Shown: in pieces, positions 55,030 to 64,000 of the stretch
Layout of the letters: each line of letters begins with the position of its first letter
Position numbering within the stretch: the stretch's first letter is position 1
NCBI GenBank assembly: GCA_034440615.1
Contig: JAOTOM010004318.1
Location: 104,501 to 168,500, forward strand
DNA: 64,000 bases
Origin: Ashinkailepas kermadecensis
Lineage: Eukaryota > Arthropoda > Thecostraca > Neolepadidae
Reading direction: 5' to 3'
The notes under the pieces: generated by a model
Database searches by the model: none
What the model saw: only the letters and a program-made list of their open reading frames with translations
What the model was told of the DNA's origin: nothing
Translations under genes and position numbers: made by a program

Positions 55030-55915
55030 GTGTGCACCCCCATCCGATTCATACATACATAAAGAATAAAAGGACACGTACCTGGCTCGTCTGTGAGAAA
55101 TAAAGTGGCTCAGATCTTCAGGCGCTTGCATATTCTTCCATTGTCCTGTTCACGATTTTAGTCGGTAGTTATCACAGTTAGGTATGTGAGGCGTGACGCA
55201 TTCAGAAGCCCGCTTGTGTGGCCATAAGCGACGAAGCGTCACCGCAGATTGTTTGGTGTGGGTGGGGTGATGGGGGGGGATGGGGCAAACGCTATTTTGG
55301 GCGCGTTCTTTCAATACCATACCATAGGCGTAATGTGAAATTTTCTTATTTCAGGGGGTCGTGATCTTCCCCCTCTCCCCGGCTCCGCATTGTTTGACGC
55401 ATGTGGTGGAACGAAATTTCAGAAACCGTCTTCGATTTGTTTACAAACTCGTCTGATTTGAGCAGCTTAAGATGTGATATGTAGTTTAAGCATACATTTG
55501 TACTATCAAATATACTTGTTTCGAAAAAAAAAGGATTTTCAAGCTAATTTTTTGGGGAAATCGTAATCTTAGAGGGGAGGGGGGGGCTGGGCGCATTTTT
55601 TCCTGGACTCATCACTGCCTACTTAGAGTGCCGTAGTTACGTTTCGTCAGATTATACCGTCTCCCACATAAACTATCGCAATCACGGCGGCGGCCGCATT
55701 GGTGGTAATCGGTCATCAGGAACACCAGTGAGCAGTGAATGCGATTGGATACATATATTAGCATCGTATCACAACTGATGACTGGAATTGCTTAAATTGC
55801 ACCATGTGTGCTCAGTGCTGCCGCATCTACACAAACGAACTTATCAGGGGAAGTTACACAACACTAGGTTATAGCTTCCTTCTGCTCGAATTAGCTCAAA
55901 TCAGTATGATGTGGG
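55030..55915. other. Sequence without recognised gene
   Basis: G-runs and an ataccataggcgtaatgtga block (55317) suggest transposon debris. Confidence 0.4.
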
Positions 55916-55924
55916 TTACACACA

Positions 55925-56560
55925 GGGGCGTCGATTTGTATCCTTTTGCGGGGGCCATGGCCCCCCAATGCTGATCTTGGCCCCCCCAATGTTGATTTGG
56001 GCCCCCCAATAACCCATGCTATTTTTATGCTGATAAAAATCTAAAGGAAAAAAAAAGAAGAAAAACACTGTTAGGTACATAGAAAACTTAGTTGATGTCA
56101 ACCAGCACATTTTGTACTGAAAAAGAACAGATTTGGATTAGATAGTGGACTGAGTATCCAACTTTTGCTACACAATTCAAAATGATGTGCAAAAAAAACA
56201 AAATAGCTAGATTTCCCTCCACTGAGCAAGGAAAACTTCCGCCATAAAATGTTAAGATTCGCTGATGTTGCATTTTAAACCAGATTGTCTTTTTTTTTCA
56301 TGTTAAGACAAAACAACAATTGGATTGTCATACTGATGTTTGTACACGCCACCAATGGCAAAACCCACACACATGTGAGCTTAAACAGGAAAAAATCCAT
56401 TCTTAATTTCTAGTCATTGTCAAACTTGCATTGTCCAGTGAACAGCAGACAATCATCCTTGAGATTGTGGATATGCAAACTATAATTATCTTCAGCAACC
56501 CACCTATCACACCATCAGCTTGATATTTACCTAGGTACCTACCTAAATGCCCAATAACAA
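55925..56560 (+). mobile_element. CAGGGGCGTCG-family repeat, copy 1 (long form)
   Basis: Starts caggggcgtcgatttgtatc, continues with tgatcttggccccccaatg and gctatttttatgctgataaa, and carries through the block cattgtcaaacttgcattgt to atatttacctaggtaccta. The terminus resembles hAT-type ends (CAGGGGCG). No transposase. Confidence 0.75.
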
Positions 56561-57172
56561 TGCATGCATTCAATATTGATATGGGGAAAACGAGAGCCAT
56601 GTGTGGGCACATCTGCCAGCTTATGATGCCATGACAGAGAAAACTCAGCAAGAAGCTGCATGGCCACTGCAATATAATTGGTATTCCTAAAAGAATAAAA
56701 AAGAAAGCTATGGCTCACATGACTTTTAAGCAAACCTTAGTCATCCACGACCAATGCTATACAAGACAAATAGCCTTGACAAGCCCAATGTCTCGTACGC
56801 CGCAAAAACACCATTATTAAACGCCGCAAAAATACCATTATTTTAAAAGGTACAGCAAAGTCGCATTCAAACCTGGATGACGTCACAGGTCTTTATTCGT
56901 ATATTGCAGGAATTGGTAGCATCAGGCAAGTTTCAATTTAACTGCATGGGGGAGTGACTTTTTCAGGCGTACCGGACCACAGAGGTCATTTGCGCCACCT
57001 TTTTTGAAGCGAGTACGTTACATGTCTGACTATAAAAGCGGGTGTTTGCGATCAAGGTGCAGGCATGTGGACGTTTACATAAAGGGAATTTTACGTTATA
57101 GTTTGTGTTATATTTTAGGCGCTGAAGGCGGGGCTAGGATGGGGACATCCCCTAATGTCTAGATGGCAGGGG

Positions 57173-57600
57173 CGTCGATTTGTATCCTTTTGTGGGGGCC
57201 AGGGCCCCACCAGTGTTGATCTTGGCCCCCCAATGTTGATTTGGCCCCCCCAATAACATATGCTATTTTTATGCTCATAAAAAAGTTGAAGAAAAAAAGA
57301 AGAAAAACACCATGCTAGGTACATAGAAAATGTAGTTGATGTTAACCAGCACATTTTGTAATTAAAAAAACAGATTTGGGTTAGATAGTGCACTGACTCT
57401 CCACCTTTTGCTACAAAATTCAAAATGGTGTGCACAAAAACCAATTGTCATTGTCAAACTTGCATACAATCCAGTCCCGTGAACAACAATCAGTTATCAT
57501 TGAGAGTGTGGATATACAAACTATAATTAACCTCAACAGCCCACTCATCACACTATCAGTTTGATATTTGCCTGGTACCTAGGCACCTAGGTACATGCTG
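57173..57600 (+). mobile_element. CAGGGGCGTCG-family repeat, copy 2 (internal deletion)
   Basis: Matches copy 1 from its CAGGGGCG start to the tgtgcacaaaaac region, then jumps to the cattgtcaaacttgcataca part. About 200 bp of the copy 1 interior are missing. It ends in the same tttg-cctggtacctaggca microsatellite. Confidence 0.75.
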
Positions 57601-57686
57601 CAGAAAGACTTAGAAGAGCTTGTGAAGTGGTCCAAAAATGGCACATGAAATTAAATTTTGATAAGTGCAAAATAATGCATGTATGC
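57596..57686 (+). pseudogene. LINE reverse transcriptase fragment
   Basis: Encodes LQKDLEELVKWSK and, after a one-base shift, WHMKLNFDKCKIMHV. This is the conserved helix-and-KC block after the YADD motif of LINE reverse transcriptases. Copy 3 of the CAGGGGCG family is inserted directly after it. Confidence 0.7.
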
Positions 57687-57998
57687 AGGGGCGTCGATTT
57701 GTATCCTTTTGTGGGGCCCCACCAATGTTGATCTTGCCCCCCACCCCCCATGTTGATTTGGGCCCCCCCAAATAACCTATGCTATTTTATGCTGATAAGA
57801 AAGCTAAAGGGAAAAAATGAAAAACACCATGCTAAGTAGAAACATTGATGTTAACCAGCATATTTTGTACTGAATAGAAACAGATTTGGATTAGATAGTG
57901 GACTGACTCTCCACCTTTTGCTGAAAAATTTAAAATTGTGTGCAAAAACAAACAAAACAGCTGGAATTCCCTCCACTGTGGAAGTACAGCTTACATCT
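57687..57998 (+). mobile_element. CAGGGGCGTCG-family repeat, copy 3
   Basis: Starts gcaggggcgtcgatttgtat and aligns with copy 1 to cagctggaattccctccact. A fourth fragment of only about 20 bp lies at 58868-58889. Confidence 0.75.
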
Positions 57999-58004
57999 TT
58001 CTGG

Positions 58005-58068
58005 GTTGGTTGGTTGGTTATTTGGGTTTACTGGCGCATTGACTGCGTTGGTCATACAGCGCCCATAC
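58005..58068 (-). mobile_element. SINE tail fragment
   Basis: ttggttggttatttgggttt and tggtcatacagcgccc match the tail and the last bases of the core (GCGCTGTATGACCAACG on the minus strand), linking the tail-only fragments to the full-length SINEs. Confidence 0.75.
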
Positions 58069-58109
58069 AACTTTTCTTGTTCCCACCTTAAAGCACAATA
58101 ATACCCAAA

Positions 58110-61100
58110 AGCTTCCGAAAAAAAATTACAACCATGTTCACAAAAAATATAATTTTGTATTCAAAATCAGCTTAGGTTAGGTTAGGCTCGGTTAGGTTTC
58201 TTTTTTAAGGTTGAGAATTTTCAGAAAATAAATTAAGTGAAATTTTAATTTAGTTTAATTTTTGTTCTCAAAAGATAGGTTAGGATAGGCTAGGTTAGGT
58301 TTTGTTGCATGAAAAAAAAAAATGTTTATGCGATGTTACCGAACTCAAAGCCTTTTTGGCATTATTTTGCTCACAACCTGAAAAGTAAGCACAAGAAATA
58401 AGTGGGTCCAATCATCTTAGTCACCTTCATAAACATGGTATTCTGCATATTTTTCTTTGTTTTAAAGGAAAAAAAGAACACCTTAGACTGCAAGGTTACC
58501 AAATAATTTGCAATTTTGGGGGAAACGTTTTTAGAATTTTTTTAAAAAAGTTTTCCAACTTGAAAAGCCTAAACTAACCTAACTTAACCGAACCTAACCC
58601 ATTTGCTTGCTATATGGAGGCAAATGTGTGTAAAAACTTGTCTTGTTACCACCTTAAAGCACAATAATACCGATTTAGCTAGGTTAGGCTAGTTTAGTTG
58701 TTTACCTTGGAAAAATTGTTCAATCATTTTCAACAATAAAATAAAATTGGAAGTTTTCCTTCAAAAGCAGCTGACATTAGGTTCGGGTGAGTTGGGTTCG
58801 GTTGTTCAATTCAGAAAATTTTCAGAATATATATTGCCTAATTTTTGTTTCTATTTTTTATCTAAAGCAGGGGCGTCGATTTGTATCGATAGACACTAGC
58901 GCGCATTAAATGTCACACATCGTGATGGGCGTTCCTCAGAAAATCCAAACTCGTAACATGCAAAGAAAAAATTCCAGTTACAGAAATTCCAGCGCCTGAA
59001 GTCTAAATTTGAGGTTACAGTGACAAATGTGACGGAGGTAAGACATCTGTGGTGCAATTGCGCGCAGTGTTTAATCCGGAGGCCAATCTCATGTGACGTC
59101 GTACTGATTCGTTTTTTGTACTTCGCACATTCTGATGTATCGCACCTTCTGATGTATCTGCGGATTGGTGTGATTTTAGATAGTGAATAAATAGCTTGCT
59201 GATATTTAATTCCCAAAGGAACAGTAGTTGAAGAAGTTGGCAGGTAAGCTTGAAAAAGTCCAGTCCATGCTTTTTTCTGATTGGTACTCAGGGTTTCCAT
59301 GTCAATATCACATAACTACCACGCTTGTCTTCAAGAAGAGCTGTTTTTAGTTTACTTTTATTAAAATTTTCATTCCACTGCTCTTAGTGCCCTTTCTGCC
59401 CAGGTTTGGGGCACCTAGTGTTGCATTTCCGTCCAGGGGTTGGCACACCTTTTGGTAAATTTACAGCTTAAGGTAATTTCTGATTAATTTTTTCCCATGC
59501 AATGTTTAGGAATGTGATAAACACGATTTTGGTAAATTTGTGTTTTAAGGTGTTTTATGAATTCGTGGAATGTATCATTTCAATGCAATGTTTATGAATG
59601 TGATTCAGATGATGGGACCACTCATTTTCGATACAAATGCCTACATTTCAGGTTGTAAGCAAAATAACATCAACAAAAAGCTTTGAATTAGGTGACATAG
59701 GGTAAAGTATATTTTTTTTAAATAAAATAAATGCAACATAACCTAACCTAACCTAGCTTAACCTCCCCTTGGAGAAAAACAAAACCAAAACATCAAGTTG
59801 TAAAAATTTCCAGCAATGTATTTTTTTACAATAAAAAAATGGAACCCAATTTAACCTAACCTAACATAAGCTGCTTTTAAAGAAAAAAGATCTATTTCTT
59901 TCAAATTTTGGAACAATTTTAGCACAAAATGTCGAACTTAAAACACTTAAACTAATCTAACATCACCAAACATAGCCCATTTGTTTGCTTTATGGAGGCA
60001 AATGTGTAATAACTTGCCTTGTTACCACCTTAAAGCACAATAATTCTGGTTAGATTAGGTTGGGTTAGGTTTTTTCATTTGTAAAATTTCAATAAAATAA
60101 ATTGCTAGATATTTTTCCAATCATGTTTTTATAGTTGTTTTCTCCAAGGTCAGCTTAGGTTACATTAGGTTATGTTGAATTTTTAATGTATTTCTTTTAA
60201 TTGCTATGTTACCTAACTCAAAGCCCATTTTTAACGTTATTTTGCTCACAACCTGGAAAGTAAGCATTTGCACAGAAACTGAGTAGTGCCATCAGCTTAG
60301 TGACATTCATAAACATTGCATTGGAAATTTAAATAGAAAAATATTAATAAAATACATAAAAGCACACATTTAATGTCCTTTCCTCTGCAAATGCATGCCT
60401 TTCAATTGGGAGTAAAAAATAACACCAAAAAGGGTGTGGTGTAAGGAAATATAGCATACAAATAATGTTCAAGATGTATGATAACCTTACCTAACATAGT
60501 TCAACTTCCCATACAAGAAATTAATTGTTTTTAATTTAAATTTTCGAGGCATTTTCTCAAATATTTTCAATTTAAAAAACCTAACCTAAGCTAGCCTGAA
60601 CCGTTTATTATTTTTTGTAGAAAAATCATTAACAAAAATTATTTACCAACAAATGATTTTTTTTATAACTTACAACAAAAGCCTAACCTAACCTGACAAA
60701 CCTCACCCCTTTGTATGCTTCATGGAGGTAAAATGTGTGTAAAACATTTTTTATGGTTACCTTAAACTGTGATAATACCTGGCTTTTGGGGTAATATTTC
60801 AGCTCATGGTACTCTCTGACTTCTTCTAATTTATTTTTTAATGCAGTGTTTGTTAATGTGCTGAACATGATGTAACCGCTCATTTCCTCTGCAGATGCAC
60901 ACTTTTCATTTGTGAGGAAAAATAACGTGGAAAAGGGGGCTTGGATTTGAGTAATATAGGATGAAAAATAATGTTCAGATAAAAAAAAATGTAACCTAAC
61001 CTAACCTAGCCTAGACTTCCATGCAAGAAATGATTATTTTTATGCCAAATTCTCCCCCCCCAATTTCTTTTTTCTCAAACATTTTGAACTTAAAAAGTCT

Positions 61101-61290
61101 AACGTAACCTAATCTAGCTTGAACCGTTTTTGAAGATTTTTTTTAATTTACTAACTTACAACAAAAGCCTAGCCTAACGCAATTAGACAAAACCTAGCTC
61201 CTTTGAATGATTCGTGGAGGTAAAAATGGGTGTAAAACATGTCTTGTGGTTACCTTAGACTGCAATAATATCTCTTTTTGTGCTACCTGG
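58110..61290. mobile_element. TTAGG-bearing fold-back repeat family, cluster 2
   Basis: The conserved block occurs in minus orientation at about 58370-58440 and 60240-60310. In plus orientation it is at about 59575-59665, 60385-60430 and 60845-60925. Runs of ggttaggttagg or cctaacctaacc lie between them, for example 58170-58195, 59738-59760, 60990-61010. Several units follow each other head to tail or inverted. No coding capacity; the minus-strand frame 58896-59300 lacks similarity. Confidence 0.75.
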
Positions 61291-61299
61291 TGTACGTGA

Positions 61300-62700
61300 T
61301 GAACCTCCATCTGCATGCTGCATGAGAGCATTGCACTTATTGATTCACAAAGAACAATAACATTTTGAAAGTGCAATATTTTCAGGAATGGAATCCTGTG
61401 CTAATAACATTTTCTGAGTTATAAATTTGCAGATCAGATCTACATCATTTGTGTTAATAAATATGAGAAATTCATAGAAATGCATACACCGGTTTGTAGA
61501 CAAGAAGTTATTCTGATGATTTCTGATGTATTGGAAAATGACAAATTTTCATGATGGAAGCAGGCAAAGTTAAAGTACATATATCTCAATAAGTGGTCAG
61601 TTCACTAACAAGACAGCAAATTCACTCAAATAGCACTAAAAATGCCAGGCGGCCCACTGTTTTTGCAAGTTTAAAATCGATGACAGTGCTTTCTTGAATC
61701 ATGTTTAAAGCACATGAAGGAAATGTATTGCTGACACTTGTTAGGAACTGATGTGTGTAACATTAATTAACATTTATAATGTCCTGATGTTTGTACACAA
61801 AATATAGCTCACTATTGTAAATAGCATGGGAAGTATGATGCCATATATCATGGCTAATTTATGGTCAAACTGTTATGCAGCAGATTCCCTGCATTGTTAC
61901 TTAGTTATTTGGGCTTTAGGGCACAGACCATGTTGATCACATAGCTCCCTGCATTGGTGTTAACTGATACATCAGTATGTTTGCAAATTCACTGATGAGT
62001 GAATCCATACCATTCTCACTGGGGTATAAAAGCTACATTATAACATTGTTTATACCGGGCGGCTGTATCGGTGCATTGACGGCACGTTAAACTTTCGGTC
62101 AAAATTATGCCGTTTAACTTGAATGAATGGATCGGGTGGTGGGGCCAGGGTTCACGCAACAAGCTCTGCTTAGCAATCCGACCCTGGTTCATAAAGCCAG
62201 CCCAACAAGAACTCGGATGAAACTTATTTAAAAAAAAAAAAAAATGCATATAACAGAAACCCATCTCGATTGTCCTGCTTACTCAGGACACCATAGAAGT
62301 CAATGAAGCCAATGAAAACCATAGAAGTCAATGAAAATGTTACTTCATCCCCTGTATTGTTAATGGAAACAAGTCTCTTGAACCATATGTTATGTCCTTC
62401 ACAGTGTTGCTCCATCCACCTCCAACTCCAACCCTGACCAAACTTCAGGAGCTCATCCTTCTCCAAAGCAGTGTGTTGAAGAAGGTATGTATTGTAGCAT
62501 AACTACTCTGACCGGAATTCCATGGTATCCATGTTGCCTTACAATCCATCCTTGCTGATCCATGTAGCAGATGTTTGACTTTCCTCAAACTGTCTGGATA
62601 ACTGGGGAGTTGAAATCACATGTGTGATGAAACAGATGAACTATTCCTGGATTCTTATGTTGCATCATTGCATGGCACAGTGACATACCGAATGGGGAGG
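61300..62700. other. Sequence without recognised gene
   Basis: Apart from the SINE tail at 61897 nothing is recognised. Confidence 0.45.
61897..61945 (-). mobile_element. 49-bp SINE tail with 11-bp target-site duplication
   Basis: Tail motif tagttatttgggctttaggg flanked by exact repeats tccctgcattg at 61886-61896 and 61946-61956. Confidence 0.8.
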
Positions 62701-62749
62701 GGGAATTGTGGGAAGTTCCCTCCCCCCCCCCCCCCCCGTCCTGATAGGT

Positions 62750-63690
62750 TGTGGGGCCCCCAAGAGTCCGCCGAGCTTAGGAAAAAAATGCGCTATGCTC
62801 CCTAAGAATTTCACTCGGTCGACCAAAAATCGCACCGGGGCTCAGCAAAAATCACATTCGGGGCCCCCAAACGTAGCGCAGGGGCCCCGATAATGACGCT
62901 GGGGCCTCAAAAGTTTGCACCTGGGCCCCTGAAAATCACGTTGGGGCCGCAAACAAGTCGTGCCGGGATTCAAGAAAATCACGACGGGGGCCACAAACGG
63001 TCGGGCCGGGGCCTCCTGAAAATCACGCCGAGACTGGGGTATTAAGAATTATCACCCGGGCCCCTGAAAATCACGCCAGAGGCCTGATAGGTCCCACCGG
63101 GGCTCTAAAAGTCTCGTTGAGATCACCCAACAAATGAAGCCGGGTGAATGAAAAACAGTCCGGACACGGAAAATCAATCTGGGATCTCAACAATAGCTCC
63201 AAAAGCCCACACAACTTGTTGGGACCCCACAAACGTGTCGTAGCCACCGCAAGGGATCCCAACAAGTGACGACGGGGCCCCAAAAATCGCACTTAGACAA
63301 AAACAAATTCACGCCGCTTCTCTTGAAAATCTCACTGGGGCCAAAACGTCGTGCCGGAGCCCCACAAGTTGCAGCTGGCTTCCCAAGTACCAATATATAC
63401 CCGGAATGTCACCTTGCGGACGGAAAAATTGCGTCAAGGATCCACAAAATAAGAAGTCGTCGGACGCCGGAAAAGAAACCTGTTTGGGCACCGGAAAAAA
63501 CGCACCGAGAGCCAGAAAAATCGTACCGGGTTCCAAAAATAGCCTGCAGGGGGCTTATAAAAATAGACTTCACCACAAAAACCACAAGGAGACTCCATCG
63601 AATCGACCAGAGCACCGGAAAATTAAGAATGGGTCCCGAAAGAAAATTATCCGAAGGGCCTTTCTACTCTCGATCGTGCAATCTGCGGAA
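62750..63690. repeat. Degenerate GGGCCCC/AAAAATC repeat family, copy 2 (reverse orientation)
   Basis: Blocks like ggggcccctgaaaatcacg recur every 28-36 bp. The right part, 63330-63690, aligns as reverse complement with 18970-19350 (gactccatcgaatcgacc, gcagctggcttccca, ccggagccccacaagt). The plus-strand open frame over 63266-63898 follows the repeat and is not accepted as a gene. Confidence 0.75.
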
Positions 63691-63699
63691 AAAACACGT

Positions 63700-64000
63700 T
63701 GAGCAGCCGCAGTGGCGTACTAAATGGAAAAATTCCCTCCCTAACGTTAGGCACCAAGGAAATACTTTCACCCATCGTCATTACCGTTCAGGTCTGCTGT
63801 GCTCTGATGCTTCATCAATGCCGGTGTGTTTTAGCCTGCATCTGATCGCTGAAGTATTTTTATTTAAGCCGGTGTGTGTTTGTTGGTGTGTGGAGTGAGG
63901 AGGAGGGTAACAGTGACGGTGACGGTGACGATAGATCCGAGCCTACTATATGGCACTGCAGTCGCATGCTATTACTCAGAGTTGTTATGTTGGTGAGTTC
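63700..64000. other. Right edge, nothing recognised
   Basis: Contains a short gtgacg repeat at 63913-63930. No exon seen. Confidence 0.45.

Noticed and set aside
12960..61290. True telomere or chromosome end
   Set aside because: TTAGG runs are short, in both orientations and embedded in repeats, so they are interstitial.
63266..63898. 210-codon plus-strand frame at the right end
   Set aside because: It follows the degenerate GGGCCCC/AAAAATC repeat and has no recognisable domain.

Overview
The window is animal nuclear DNA, most likely from a non-insect arthropod. The evidence is: split genes with GT-AG introns; LINEs, tRNA-derived SINEs and hAT- and DDE-type transposon relics; many minisatellites; and short interstitial runs of TTAGG, the arthropod telomere motif. 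A gene of intracellular vitamin B12 metabolism (MMADHC) is present. Insects largely lack B12 metabolism, so a crustacean or chelicerate is more likely; I cannot name the species.

Two conserved genes can be assembled exon by exon on the minus strand. (1) A P5B-type transport ATPase (ATP13A2/3-like) has seven exons between 12262 and 1915 that join in phase, running from the N-terminal membrane-associated region to the TGE(S) motif of the actuator domain. The gene continues past the left edge. A possible first coding exon lies in a GC-rich region at 23351-23414. (2) MMADHC (cblD) has six exons between 39793 and 28381, from the N-terminal region to the stop codon. Only its first coding exon is missing. 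Apart from one ambiguous junction, all intron phases agree, and the encoded segments match the known proteins in order.

The most unusual feature is the relation between exons and minisatellites. At least nine exon edges in these two unrelated genes abut tandem arrays (32-81 bp units) whose units are copies of the edge itself, including the 5' or 3' splice site and part of the exon. Examples are about 16 extra donor copies beside ATP13A exon 8, six extra acceptor copies beside exon 3, and five beside the last MMADHC exon. The introns are thus filled with duplicated splice sites.

The rest is repeat-rich. A nearly whole LINE (34262 to about 37955) sits in an MMADHC intron, and its 3.3-kb reading frame is broken only by three nonsense codons. 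A second LINE (45797-47790), a hAT transposase relic (43030-44060) and a DDE transposase relic (53340-53645) are decayed, and the first two are split by SINEs. One SINE superfamily, with several tRNA-like heads but a shared core and tail, occurs at least 13 times, always in minus orientation, often with perfect target-site duplications and sometimes as a tail only. A fold-back family carrying TTAGG runs fills 12.9-14.6, 51.8-52.5 and 58.1-61.3 kb. A degenerate family with GGGCCCC and ATTTTT blocks occupies 15.5-20.8, 44.6-45.2 and 62.7-63.7 kb. Long AT-richer stretches contain nothing I can support as genic.
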